A stretch of DNA of 64,000 nucleotides from Bacteroidia bacterium. Lineage in GTDB: Bacteria; Bacteroidota; Bacteroidia; Chitinophagales; Chitinophagaceae. Location: assembly GCA_030429205.1 (NCBI GenBank), contig JAUICZ010000002.1, positions 335,249-399,248 of the forward strand. Direction: 5' to 3'. The position numbers were made by a program, and so were the translations under genes. This document shows, piece by piece, positions 36,789-46,105 of this stretch; the stretch's first letter is position 1; each line of letters begins with the position of its first letter. The notes below the pieces were generated by a model. It made no database searches. It was not told the DNA's origin and saw nothing but the letters and a program-made list of their open reading frames with translations.

Positions 36789-37643
36789 ATGCTTATGAAG
36801 AAAAAACATCTACTCATTACTGCTATTGCAGGACTTATTTATGTTACTGTTTCCAGCTTTTCTGGCGGAGCATTCAGTAATGGACAAGGCAACCTAACAG
36901 GAGGTGCCGGTTCTTCAGGAACTTGCGCCAACTGTCATACAGGAGGTACAGGGGGTACTACTGGCAGTATAGAGGTTCGCATTAAATCTCAAGGTGCCAG
37001 CAGCGCTACTGTAGACAAATACCAACCCGGAGAAGTTTATTTAGTCACACTAAAAGGCACAAATGCATCCCTTTCAAGATTTGGCTATCAGCTTGTAGCT
37101 CAAAATTCCAGCAATGCACTTACCGGGTCTTTCGCAAACGCACCTTCTGGAAGCCAACTGTTGTCTTCAAATCAAGTTGCAGAGCAATCTAGTGCTATTA
37201 TGCAGAATGGCTCGGGGGAGTTTGAAGTTACACTAGACTGGACCGCTCCATCTACGGGTACAGGAAGCGTTACATTCTCAGGAATTATCAATGCTGTAAA
37301 CGGCGCTACGGGTAACCAAGGAGACGACCCAAGTAGCAATATATCTAAAACACTTACCGAGATACCAGCTTCTGTAGCTAAGGTTACCAATGCAACAGTG
37401 TTTAAGGCTTATCCTAACCCGGTAACAGACAAGTTAACTTTAGATTTAACACTTGCTAAGCCTGGTGTTTATAATGTGCGAGTACTTAACACAAACGGTG
37501 CTATAGTTGCAAATCAGGATGTGACGATAAAACCTAACGGATATACTGCACAACTTGATGCTGGCAGTTGGTCTACAGGTATACACTTCGTACAAATAAT
37601 CGGACAAAATGAAAAAAGAGTACTTACTGTTATGAAACAGTAG
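36789..37643 (+). CDS. T9SS-sorted protein with choice-of-anchor-like domain and CxxCH
   Basis: 284 aa. The signal peptide ends near SSFSGG. A CANCHTGG motif near residue 46 is a CxxCH haem-attachment-like site. A beta-sandwich follows (QPGEVYLVTLKGTN, RFGYQLVAQN, FEVTLDWTAPSTGTGSVTFSG) resembling the choice-of-anchor V/Reeler-like domain. A type A sorting domain ends it (AYPNPVTDKLTLDL, NVRVLNTNGAIV, STGIHFVQI). Probably surface-exposed. The haem site is unproven. An ATG two codons downstream (36795) gives the more usual MKKK start. Confidence 0.8.
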   Translation: MLMKKKHLLITAIAGLIYVTVSSFSGGAFSNGQGNLTGGAGSSGTCANCHTGGTGGTTGSIEVRIKSQGASSATVDKYQPGEVYLVTLKGTNASLSRFGYQLVAQNSSNALTGSFANAPSGSQLLSSNQVAEQSSAIMQNGSGEFEVTLDWTAPSTGTGSVTFSGIINAVNGATGNQGDDPSSNISKTLTEIPASVAKVTNATVFKAYPNPVTDKLTLDLTLAKPGVYNVRVLNTNGAIVANQDVTIKPNGYTAQLDAGSWSTGIHFVQIIGQNEKRVLTVMKQ

Positions 37644-37656
37644 TATTACTTACGAT

Positions 37657-37699
37657 TTTATAGTAAAAGCCACCTTTCCGAGGTGGCTTTTACTATAAA
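37657..37699. terminator. 19-bp hairpin terminator
   Basis: Positions 37657-37675 pair perfectly with 37681-37699 around TTCCG (core AAAAGCCACCT), and the stem's own T-run can serve both directions. The remaining bases to 37814 show nothing I can name. Confidence 0.9.
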
Positions 37700-37814
37700 C
37701 CAAATAGGGTTGAACAGATGACAATCTGTTTAGAATGTAACATTGAGTCCATGTTGTATTCAGTCACAATATATTTTCAAATCATTTCACTAACCTTTTA
37801 TTAAAAGTATCTGC

Positions 37815-38564
37815 TTAGTACGGCTTGTTGAAACAATTAAGAAAAGCTGCTTTCATATTCTTGGATAATGGTACCACGTCACCATTAGACATTTCAATTA
37901 TTGCTTCGTTCGATACATATTTTCGTATTTCAGATAACGATATTATATGAGATCTATGCACCCGAAAAAATGTTTTTACAGGAAGTATGTTATCGAATTT
38001 TGCAATATTATATGAGCTCAATATTGTAGAATCATCTTTTAGGAAAATTTTTGTGTATGATTTTCTTCCCTCAAAACGCATTATTTTATCTAGCGACACA
38101 AACAACAGTCCCTCCTGTGTAGGAATCCCTATTTTATCTACAGCTTCATTATTTTCTTTTATAATTTTTTTCAGTGTTGAAATGACTTCTTGTCCACCCC
38201 TTCCTTCTAGTCTTTTTTTAGCATTGTCAATTGCTATTTTTAGCTTGTTCTTATCAATAGGCTTCAACACATAACCTACAGCTGCAAGTTGAAAAGCATC
38301 TAATACATATTTATCAAATGCTGTAATAAAAATAACCTCGCTCTTTATTTCAGGTAACTCATGCAATATATCAAAACCAGAACCACCCGGAAGCACTACA
38401 TCCAAAAAGATTATATCAGGCTGAGAGGATAGAATAGATTCCACTCCCTGATCAACATTTTCACACTCATCAACTATATCAATAAGCGGATCAACTTCCA
38501 GAATTAACTTTTTTATTAAAACACGCAATGCGGGTTCATCTTCTACTACTACTGCCGTTATCAT
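37815..38564 (-). CDS. LytTR-family response regulator
   Basis: 249 aa. The receiver domain has phospho-acceptor Asp55 (IIFLDVVLPG), acidic pocket EDE at 8-10 and the late Lys in YVLKPIDKN. The C-terminal LytTR DNA-binding domain begins near residue 145 and includes FFRVHRSHIISLSEIRKY. LytTR proteins bind direct repeats spaced about two helical turns. The gene follows the histidine kinase gene by 7 bp, forming its cognate pair. Confidence 0.95.
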   Translation of the reverse strand: MITAVVVEDEPALRVLIKKLILEVDPLIDIVDECENVDQGVESILSSQPDIIFLDVVLPGGSGFDILHELPEIKSEVIFITAFDKYVLDAFQLAAVGYVLKPIDKNKLKIAIDNAKKRLEGRGGQEVISTLKKIIKENNEAVDKIGIPTQEGLLFVSLDKIMRFEGRKSYTKIFLKDDSTILSSYNIAKFDNILPVKTFFRVHRSHIISLSEIRKYVSNEAIIEMSNGDVVPLSKNMKAAFLNCFNKPY

Positions 38565-38571
38565 ATATGAT

Positions 38572-41500
38572 TTATATTTTTATAGTTAGCACAACCCTTG
38601 TTCCTATTGGTTCTTTATCACTATTCGTTTTATCGATAACATTTACACTAACTTCTGCTCTCCCCGACTCGTTTAGAATTGCAACTCTATCTTGTATTAA
38701 ATTATTACCTACCGATTTGAATATTTTTTTTCTATATGATTTTGCTCTAGATCTTCCTACACCATTATCATCAATAATAACTTTTATGTTTGTGTTGTTT
38801 ATTAGTAACGCAATTCTAAGTAGCCCTCTTCTTTCAGACAGGTGATACAAACCATGATTAATTGCATTTTCAACTAGTGGCTGCAGCAATATAGGTGGAA
38901 TCAGCACCTCTTCCATTTTTTTTAAACTATTATTCCTAATAATATACCTTACATCAAACACATTATTAAAACGTATTTGCTCAATCTGTGTATATAGTTT
39001 TAAAGTATCAATCTCTTCTTGAATACTGATCAGCCCTCTTCTTGAGAACTCCAAATACTTTCTTACTAATAAAGAAAACTTATGCAAAAGATCATCTGCA
39101 GCAGCAATACTTTCTGTATTAATAAAACTCTGAATAGAGGTCAACGTATTAAATATAAAATGAGGGTTCATTTGCGATTGCAGAGCAGATAACTCCAACT
39201 CAGCTATCTTTTTGTTTAACTCCGTTCTTTTACGCTCTCTCTTCTTAATAACTTTCAGTCGTACCAATATTGACACTATTATCAACAATGTACCCAATAG
39301 CACCATTGCAGCCTTAAAGTATATTGACTGCCACCACAAGGGAGCAACGACTAGCTTGAATACTTTTTCTTCTGAATTGACATCAATATTATCAACTACA
39401 GCTTTTACATGTATTTTATATTCACCCGGACTTAATGTAGCAAAACTTAAAAAGTTGTTACTGGTTTTAAGCCACTGGTTTTTATCATCTTCTATATAAT
39501 ACTCATAACCTACTTCTCCTAAATACGAGGTACTGTTACAACTAAATTCTATTGTGTAATTAACAGGTAAATACTGACATGTAAAAACAGAGTCTTCTCT
39601 ATTGAAATAGTAACTGGTATTACCTATTGAAACAGAAGAAACATACACGCTTTTCTGAAAGACCGTATCATTGTACGTAAAGGTTGAATCAGGCAATTTA
39701 ACAATACCATTGTCGCATAGTAAATAGTCACCATCTTCACATTCATTAATATTATACAGCTCATTATATAATAAACCTTTAGTGTTTAAATATTTTGCTG
39801 CCAGTTCTAGTTTATTATTATATCTGACTATATAGCTTTGGTTAGCTAGCCAGAAACCATCATCTGACCTCAAATAATAATTAAAGTTATCATCCTTAAT
39901 TACCAAATCTAACTCCCTTGTATTTGTATCGAAACGGTATACACCATATCCATCTAATGCTATAATCAGGTTATCATTAATAATAGTTGAAAACACGATC
40001 CTCTTATCTATAAGTGTATCTTCTAAAATGTTACACCTAATATCCATAAACACTATTCTGCCGGCATCGTTTGTACACCAATATCCATTTTTGCTTTCAC
40101 TAATATTATTAATTCTTACTACTACCGAAGTGTCATAACTTTGTACAGTCTTCCCTTTTGAATTTGCATAATACAACCCTGCAGATGTAGCAATAGTCAA
40201 TGTGTCTTTTACTTTATTATATATATAGTTTTTATGCGAAGATATTTTTTGATATTCAAAGGAGTGTAGTGATCTGCTTTTATCTAAATAATAAACTCCA
40301 AAAGCAGATGTAATATAGAAGCCTCCTTTTTCATCGGGATAAACCCAATACCTTTTTATTTCTGGATACGACAAGAATATAACTGGCAACTTTATTTTCT
40401 TAGTGAGTTTAAAATTCTTATCACAAATAAATAAATTTGACTCATCATCAAACAAAAAGAAGCCTTCAGGGGCCGAATAGATGTTAAGTATATTCGATGT
40501 ACTTATTGAGTGCTTAATTTTTTTGAATTTCAAGAAATGTTTGGTTACTACTTGAATGCCTTCATTGTTACTAGCTATCCAGTAGTTCCCACTATTATCA
40601 CGGTTAATATTGTTTATTTTCTTATCAATATCCCAGCGAAACGTATCAACAAGTTCTAAATCCTCATTGAAAAGCATATACATGTTACTCAAAGACGTAA
40701 TACAAAACTCTTTGTCTGATTTAAATAAATGTGTTATTGATCCGGTATAATATTGATCATACTCTTTAAGGTTAATTGACTTTTTTGTAAAATCATTTAA
40801 ATCAATAAACCACAGTATATAAGGAGTATCAGACATGTATATAAAATGATTAGAAAACAAATGTGGATAAACCTCCCCACTAGCATTATCATTTTTGTCA
40901 ATATAATTGGTATTTAACGATATTATCTCTTTTGTTCTCAGGTTGTAAATAATTAGGGTTGTGTCGAAAGCAACTGCTAACAAACGTCCATCTGTCGAGG
41001 TAATGAGTCCCGACTTAGAATGGTAATATTTGAAAAATTTTAAGGGTATTTTTTCTTTTAACTTTGGTGTCGAATCAATAAACTTTCCAAAATCAATAGA
41101 ATAGCATGAATCGTTAACCTCTATCATTAACGATGTATTGTCCGAGTTTATATTCATTGTCACACTATCCTTTTTTATGAAATAGCGTTTTCTAAATATG
41201 CCCTTTTCTTCAACGGTCCTATGCTTGGGAATTATAGTATTGAAAACAGTATCTCTCCTTATATAGGTCATATTGGGCGTGTAATCATACACCCATACTT
41301 TATCGTCAATTGCAGTTGTAAAAAATGTTTCGTTAGTTGGCAAACCATTTTTAACTGTAAATGTTTTAAATCGCTTACCATTAAACTTTGTCACACCTTT
41401 ATCTGAGGGTATCCATATATTACCATCCATATCTTGCACAACAGCCTTTACTTTATTGCTAGGTAAACCGCCTCGTGTGTTATATGTGTAATAAAAATAA

Positions 41501-41577
41501 TCTTGCCCCCAGCCTATATTAGGAATAGCAAACACATATACGCAAAAGAAAATCCCGATAACAATATTACGATACAT
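38572..41577 (-). CDS. Propeller sensor histidine kinase (LytS type)
   Basis: 1001 aa. After a signal peptide, periplasmic two-component-propeller repeats start at GLPSNKVKAVVQDMDGNIW and continue to about 640. A Y_Y_Y-like domain (YEYYIEDDKNQWLKTS) follows to about 745, then one membrane helix (about 755-777). The cytoplasmic His_kinase region carries the phospho-acceptor in QMNPHFIFNTL (His near 804), and the ATPase has PLVENAINHG and DDNGVGR. It resembles hybrid glycan sensors but lacks a fused receiver and DNA-binding part, which are in the next gene. Ligand unknown. Confidence 0.93.
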   Translation of the reverse strand: MYRNIVIGIFFCVYVFAIPNIGWGQDYFYYTYNTRGGLPSNKVKAVVQDMDGNIWIPSDKGVTKFNGKRFKTFTVKNGLPTNETFFTTAIDDKVWVYDYTPNMTYIRRDTVFNTIIPKHRTVEEKGIFRKRYFIKKDSVTMNINSDNTSLMIEVNDSCYSIDFGKFIDSTPKLKEKIPLKFFKYYHSKSGLITSTDGRLLAVAFDTTLIIYNLRTKEIISLNTNYIDKNDNASGEVYPHLFSNHFIYMSDTPYILWFIDLNDFTKKSINLKEYDQYYTGSITHLFKSDKEFCITSLSNMYMLFNEDLELVDTFRWDIDKKINNINRDNSGNYWIASNNEGIQVVTKHFLKFKKIKHSISTSNILNIYSAPEGFFLFDDESNLFICDKNFKLTKKIKLPVIFLSYPEIKRYWVYPDEKGGFYITSAFGVYYLDKSRSLHSFEYQKISSHKNYIYNKVKDTLTIATSAGLYYANSKGKTVQSYDTSVVVRINNISESKNGYWCTNDAGRIVFMDIRCNILEDTLIDKRIVFSTIINDNLIIALDGYGVYRFDTNTRELDLVIKDDNFNYYLRSDDGFWLANQSYIVRYNNKLELAAKYLNTKGLLYNELYNINECEDGDYLLCDNGIVKLPDSTFTYNDTVFQKSVYVSSVSIGNTSYYFNREDSVFTCQYLPVNYTIEFSCNSTSYLGEVGYEYYIEDDKNQWLKTSNNFLSFATLSPGEYKIHVKAVVDNIDVNSEEKVFKLVVAPLWWQSIYFKAAMVLLGTLLIIVSILVRLKVIKKRERKRTELNKKIAELELSALQSQMNPHFIFNTLTSIQSFINTESIAAADDLLHKFSLLVRKYLEFSRRGLISIQEEIDTLKLYTQIEQIRFNNVFDVRYIIRNNSLKKMEEVLIPPILLQPLVENAINHGLYHLSERRGLLRIALLINNTNIKVIIDDNGVGRSRAKSYRKKIFKSVGNNLIQDRVAILNESGRAEVSVNVIDKTNSDKEPIGTRVVLTIKI

Positions 41578-41652
41578 ACAGACCCCAGATCTTATAATAG
41601 TTGCCCTTTTCTATTTTCCTTAAAGTCGCCTTTGCTTAGTACGTAAAAGCCT

Positions 41653-41695
41653 AATAAATAATAGAACATTTAGACTAAATGTTCTATTATTTATT
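41653..41695. terminator. 20-bp AT-rich hairpin
   Basis: AATAAATAATAGAACATTTA (41653-41672) pairs perfectly with 41676-41695 around GAC. It lies just beyond the stop of the small secreted-protein gene on the reverse strand and before the kinase gene, and is preceded by an A-run that would be a T-run for opposite transcripts. Confidence 0.8.
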
Positions 41696-41721
41696 CAAAA
41701 AAAAAGACGTCAACTAACCTC

Positions 41722-41943
41722 TTAATACAATGATACTTTTTCTATTGTTATTATTTTACCTGTTTTTTCGAGAACGTATATATAATATAGCACTCTGGGT
41801 AGCTCATACTTATGAGCTACTTTTTCCAGCTTATTATATTTACTGTTATTCTCAAGAAAGGCATGGCTTGCAATTGGCAGGGACTGAGCGTACACTGTAC
41901 ACAAAGCAAATAAACTAAGCAGTGTTAAGGTTACCCTTTTCAT
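41722..41943 (-). CDS. Small exported protein of unknown function
   Basis: 73 aa with a clear signal peptide (KRVTLTLLSLFALCTVYAQ), leaving a mature peptide of about 54 residues rich in Lys, Tyr and Val. A strong hairpin follows the stop, which supports a real gene. No family recognised. It is upstream of, and on the same strand as, the histidine kinase gene. A pair of 21-bp direct repeats lies 60-100 bp before its start. Confidence 0.55.
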   Translation of the reverse strand: MKRVTLTLLSLFALCTVYAQSLPIASHAFLENNSKYNKLEKVAHKYELPRVLYYIYVLEKTGKIITIEKVSLY

Positions 41944-42002
41944 ATAATAATAGTTTATGATAAAACTATACTGTTACCTCAAAATATTATTCATTACTTG
42001 TT

Positions 42003-42044
42003 AAAATGGCCATCTCATTCATCAAAATGGTCATTTCATTTATT
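42003..42044. repeat. Imperfect 21-bp tandem direct repeat
   Basis: Two adjacent 21-nt units share AAAATGG-CAT-TCATT-AT at 17 of 21 positions. Two-turn spacing is the geometry expected for a LytTR-type operator. The rest of the 41944-42185 gap shows only the tRNA terminator. Confidence 0.5.
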
Positions 42045-42143
42045 AAAGAGCAATACAATGTAACTCTTGTCAATATTCAAAACAACAATAATGAAAGTAG
42101 AATAAATACACGATGTCGATACCTAAGACATAAACCACATAGA

Positions 42144-42180
42144 AAAAAGAGGCTCCAAGCTTTGGCAGCCTGAAACCTCT
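42144..42180 (-). terminator. Terminator of the tRNA-Arg gene
   Basis: On the reverse strand, AGAGG...AGCCTCT with an inner CCAA/TTGG pairing is followed by TTTTTTC. Confidence 0.6.
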
Positions 42181-42185
42181 ACATG

Positions 42186-42259
42186 TGAACCGGATAGGAT
42201 TCGAACCTATGACCGTCTGCTTAGAAGGCAGATGCTCTATCCAGCTGAGCTACCGGTCC
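42186..42259 (-). tRNA. tRNA-Arg (anticodon TCT)
   Basis: A 74-nt cloverleaf on the reverse strand. Acceptor GGACCGG pairs with CCGGTTC, D-stem GCTC/GAGC, anticodon arm TCTGC-CTTCTAA-GCAGA, T-arm ATAGG-TTCGAAT-CCTAT and discriminator A. CCA is not encoded. It reads AGA/AGG. Confidence 0.97.
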
Positions 42260-42305
42260 GTTTTGTGCGATGCGAAATTATGAAAAAAATCGGGTTGTAG
42301 AAAGA

Positions 42306-43202
42306 CTATTCTTCATTGTTATTAAAAAGAGGTGTTGGCGTAGGCGCTTCACCGTCTTTTCTGTTCTCAATAGGTATCAGATTTTTTACGAACTCCCACT
42401 TGTTTCCTTTCCACTTAAAACCGTCGTATTGCCCGCTAGGCACGAAAGTATACTTCCGATTAGGATCGTTCATTTGAGATACCAACCTGTCAAAATAGAT
42501 AGCATTAAAATCGTTGTCCCAGTTCATAGATGCCTGAACATCTTTTTTGTACTCTATAACAAAACGATTTATGGGAGCAGAAGGGGTACATTTTGATTGC
42601 AGGTTAAATATTGGTGCACCAAATACAACCCCGTCTTCTGTTATCTTCATGGGATCAAGTACTTTTTTATTACTGATAGGGCTTGAAGCATTAAGTGTAA
42701 ACATGGTATAAACGGTTTCTCCTCCTACCTGTTTAGGTATTAATCTATATATCAATCCGCCGTACCACTTCCCGCCGGTCAGAACACTGTCTTCACTACA
42801 TTTCTTTAAAGCACCCGAGTAATCTATCAACCCATGCAACTTAAGGTCTGTACTATTCATTTGTATCGCTCCATAGTACCTGCGTGTAACCTGCGTTGGG
42901 GCTATTGCCCAGTTAAATATCCTGAATGATTTGTCTTCGGGATAAATAATATTGATCACTTCCTGTAGTCTGGGAAAGTCGTATGCAAAAGAGTTCTCTA
43001 TTTTTAAGGCTTGTATCAGCTGCTTAACAAACCTTTGTGCATACTCTGGTCGCTCATCAGGAATAAATGCATGATACATAGAATCTGCCGTGACCAATAG
43101 CGTATCTTCTATCTGTTTTATCTCATCAAGCTCATCTTGAGCATAAGATTTTACGCTAAAGCATAGCAATACTATCAATATATAGGGGACAATTCTTTTC
43201 AT
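42306..43202 (-). CDS. Exported conserved hypothetical protein
   Basis: 298 aa from the ATG at 43202 (MKRIVPYILIVLLCFSV), which gives a proper signal peptide; the frame opens 12 codons earlier. The mature protein starts QDELDEIKQIEDTLL and contains AYDFPRLQEVINIIYPEDKSFRIFNWAI, a block I associate with a family common in Chitinophagaceae but without known function. Predicted periplasmic or outer-membrane associated. Confidence 0.75.
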   Translation of the reverse strand: MKRIVPYILIVLLCFSVKSYAQDELDEIKQIEDTLLVTADSMYHAFIPDERPEYAQRFVKQLIQALKIENSFAYDFPRLQEVINIIYPEDKSFRIFNWAIAPTQVTRRYYGAIQMNSTDLKLHGLIDYSGALKKCSEDSVLTGGKWYGGLIYRLIPKQVGGETVYTMFTLNASSPISNKKVLDPMKITEDGVVFGAPIFNLQSKCTPSAPINRFVIEYKKDVQASMNWDNDFNAIYFDRLVSQMNDPNRKYTFVPSGQYDGFKWKGNKWEFVKNLIPIENRKDGEAPTPTPLFNNNEE

Positions 43203-43324
43203 TAATTGACAGCTAACATTTACGTCAAACCTAAACAATTTACATCAAACCTTATAACAGCTAATGTTAAACTATGTTTTTAACACAAAAGCCAGTATTT
43301 TCGAACTTGGTAAAAGTAACACAC

Positions 43325-44653
43325 ATGCAGTATATCCCACAGATACTATTTATCATTATTTCGGGTGTATCCATTTACTTGTTTGCAAAAAAGGTCGGAG
43401 AAATCAGACGAAACATCCTGCTGGGCAGAGATGAAGACCTGACTGACAATTCCAAAGAGCGATGGAAAAATATGGTATTGCTGGCTTTAGGACAAAAGAA
43501 AATGTTCAAAAGGCCAGTACCTGCAATACTTCATCTGTTTGTTTATTTAGGCTTTGTTATTATTAACATAGAGATACTGGAGATCATACTCGACGGTATA
43601 CTAGGTCAACACAGATTATTCGTTCCTTTATTGGGACAAAAATTATATTCTGTACTTATTGGTTGTTTCGAGATACTAGCTGCACTTGTATTAATAGGTT
43701 GTGTAATATTTTTGATAAGAAGAAATATAGTTAAGATACCCCGCCTGATACAAGGTGAATTAAAAGGCTGGCCTAAAAACGATGCTAACATCATATTGAT
43801 AACAGAAGTGATATTGATGGGGCTTTTTCTGGCTATGAATACAGCAGACCTTGTTTTACAAAGCAGAGGTGTAGAGCATTATACACTTACTGAACAATTT
43901 TGGATTTCCGGAAACCTTACTAGTATTTTCTCGGGATTATCAAATGAAGCATTAATAGCTATAGAGCGTGGTGGCTGGTGGTTACACATCATTGGTGTAT
44001 TAGCATTTATGAACTACCTACCCTATTCTAAACACTTCCACATTTTATTAGCATTCCCTAATGCATATTATATGCGCTTGAAAAACCAGGGAGAGGCTGA
44101 AAACATGGAGGACATACAAAAAGAAGTATTGTATATGATGGAGCCGGAGAAGGCTCCTACTGACGCAGCTCCAGCAGAAGCACCTCGTTTCGGAGCAAAA
44201 GACGTTACAGACCTTAGCTGGAAAAATCTAATGGATGCTTACGCATGTACAGAGTGTGGTAGATGTACAGCAAACTGCCCTGCCAACCAAACAGGCAAAG
44301 CGTTGTCTCCTCGTAAAATAATGATGGACACCCGTGACAGACTTGAAGAGGTTGGTGCTAACATCAATAAAAACAAAGAGTTTGTTGATGATGGAAAGAC
44401 ATTGGTACACGACTACATAAGTGTAGAAGAACTTAGAGCTTGTACTACCTGCCAGGCATGTGTTGAGGCTTGCCCTGTAAGTATCGATCCGCTGAACATT
44501 ATTTACCAGCTACGTCGTTACCTGATTATGGAAGAGAGTAATAGCCCGGAAGAGTGGAACATGATGTTTGGTAATGTTGAAACAAGCATGTCTCCATGGA
44601 AGTTTAGCCCTGACGATAGAGACAAGTGGGTACAGGAAATGGCTGAAGCGTAA
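43325..44653 (+). CDS. Membrane Fe-S oxidoreductase subunit (HdrE/NarI-like helices plus two 4Fe-4S clusters)
   Basis: 442 aa from the ATG at 43325. The N-terminal 260 residues hold about five membrane helices of the NarI/HdrE cytochrome-b-like kind, with His-containing segments (PAILHLFVYLGFVIIN and WWLHIIGVLAFM). The cytoplasmic C-terminal part has two ferredoxin motifs, CTECGRCTANCPAN and CTTCQACVEACPVS. It would exchange electrons between menaquinone and the CCG-domain partner encoded 31 bp downstream. The redox substrate is unknown. Confidence 0.85.
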   Translation: MQYIPQILFIIISGVSIYLFAKKVGEIRRNILLGRDEDLTDNSKERWKNMVLLALGQKKMFKRPVPAILHLFVYLGFVIINIEILEIILDGILGQHRLFVPLLGQKLYSVLIGCFEILAALVLIGCVIFLIRRNIVKIPRLIQGELKGWPKNDANIILITEVILMGLFLAMNTADLVLQSRGVEHYTLTEQFWISGNLTSIFSGLSNEALIAIERGGWWLHIIGVLAFMNYLPYSKHFHILLAFPNAYYMRLKNQGEAENMEDIQKEVLYMMEPEKAPTDAAPAEAPRFGAKDVTDLSWKNLMDAYACTECGRCTANCPANQTGKALSPRKIMMDTRDRLEEVGANINKNKEFVDDGKTLVHDYISVEELRACTTCQACVEACPVSIDPLNIIYQLRRYLIMEESNSPEEWNMMFGNVETSMSPWKFSPDDRDKWVQEMAEA

Positions 44654-44684
44654 TTTTTTAAAATAACAGAAAGTAAAGATAGAT

Positions 44685-45464
44685 ATGCAAGTAAAATCGA
44701 TGGCAGAATATGCAGCGAATGGTGAAATGCCTGAAGTTCTTTTTTGGGTAGGCTGTGCCGGTAGTTTCGACCAACGGGCACAGAAGATCACCAAGGCCTT
44801 TGCTATGATTTTAGATAAGGTAGGAGTAAAATTTGCCGTTTTAGGAAAGGAAGAAATGTGTACAGGAGACCCGGCACGTCGTGCAGGGAACGAGTTTCTG
44901 TTCCAGATGATGGCTTACAATAACATTCAGACCCTAAACGGTTACGGTATCAAGAAGATCGTTACTGCATGCCCGCACTGCTTTAACACTCTAAAGAATG
45001 AATATCCTGCACTTGGTGGTGAATATGAAGTAATACACCACACAACATTCTTACAAGGTCTTATTAACGAAGGCAAGATCACCATGAAAGGTGGCGGGAC
45101 CTTTAAAGGTAAGAAGATCACATACCACGATAGTTGCTACCTGGGTCGTGGTAATAATATATACGAAGCTCCTCGCGAAGTACTGGAAGCTATGGATGTG
45201 GAGTTGATAGAAATGAAGCGTTGTCGTACTAACGGGCTTTGTTGCGGTGCAGGCGGAGCTCAAATGTTTAAAGAAGAAGAGAAGGGAACTACACGTGTAA
45301 ACTTCGAACGTAGTGAAGAAGCCGTTGCCACAGGTGCCACAGTCATTGCTGCCAACTGCCCTTTTTGCACTACTATGCTTTCTGACGGATTGAAGAATCA
45401 AGAAAAAGAAGACGATGTGCAAGTACTCGATATTGCTGAAATAGTTGCTCAGTCGATGGAATAA
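44685..45464 (+). CDS. CCG-domain Fe-S protein (HdrB/GlpC-like)
   Basis: 259 aa. Two cysteine-rich CCG domains: WVGCAG ... CTGDPARR ... CPHCFNTL in the first and SCYLGRGN ... GLCCGAGG ... CPFC in the second. These bind the non-cubane 4Fe-4S cluster of heterodisulfide-reductase B-type subunits. The partner is the membrane Fe-S protein just upstream. It probably reduces or oxidises a disulfide or organic acid in the cytosol. Confidence 0.88.
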   Translation: MQVKSMAEYAANGEMPEVLFWVGCAGSFDQRAQKITKAFAMILDKVGVKFAVLGKEEMCTGDPARRAGNEFLFQMMAYNNIQTLNGYGIKKIVTACPHCFNTLKNEYPALGGEYEVIHHTTFLQGLINEGKITMKGGGTFKGKKITYHDSCYLGRGNNIYEAPREVLEAMDVELIEMKRCRTNGLCCGAGGAQMFKEEEKGTTRVNFERSEEAVATGATVIAANCPFCTTMLSDGLKNQEKEDDVQVLDIAEIVAQSME

Positions 45465-45473
45465 TATAGTTAT

Positions 45474-46085
45474 ATGAAAGCCCTAAATTCACCTGACAGC
45501 AACTTCGATTGGGGTAAGGATATCCTAAATGACTTATCTTTTATAAAAGAACATAAACGTTATCCTTTTACTAAAAGAACTATTCCTCCATCAGTACTCC
45601 TTACAGTTGGCTTTGTAGTACTAGCCCGTATCGCATGGCCTGTTTTCTTTGGTATTACTACAAACAGCAATTTTATGGTCTGGTTGATGACCATTGTTAT
45701 TGCAGTTATGATAATAGCTGTTGCCGTACAGTACTTACAACTCTTAAAGTTTGATGCAATTACATCGGAACAACCTCTACAAAACAACATATCACTTTTA
45801 AAAAGATTCATGAATGATCAGCACCTTGCTTATACTCAACACCAAGACGCTCCTGAGGTATTCCTGATCATCAGTAAAAACCTTAATTACAACCCTAAAA
45901 AAGAATACCGTGAAGTAATGGTATTTGTAGCCGATGATAAAAGAATACTTGTGAACAGTCATTTTGTTGGTAGTAAGTTCAGTATCACTCCCCCATCAGG
46001 CAACTACAGAAAAATGGCTAAAAGCCTAAATGCCTGGCTGCTAGAACAGAAAGCGAAAAACACAAAAGATATCGCAGTAAAATAA
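45474..46085 (+). CDS. Two-helix membrane protein of unknown function
   Basis: 203 aa with two membrane helices (about 33-53 and 60-84) and a soluble C-terminal domain of about 115 residues beginning NISLLKRFMNDQHLAYTQHQ. No family recognised. It starts 9 bp after the CCG-domain gene, so it is likely in the same operon. Confidence 0.7.
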   Translation: MKALNSPDSNFDWGKDILNDLSFIKEHKRYPFTKRTIPPSVLLTVGFVVLARIAWPVFFGITTNSNFMVWLMTIVIAVMIIAVAVQYLQLLKFDAITSEQPLQNNISLLKRFMNDQHLAYTQHQDAPEVFLIISKNLNYNPKKEYREVMVFVADDKRILVNSHFVGSKFSITPPSGNYRKMAKSLNAWLLEQKAKNTKDIAVK

Positions 46086-46105
46086 TTCTACCGTAACTTT
46101 GCTCT

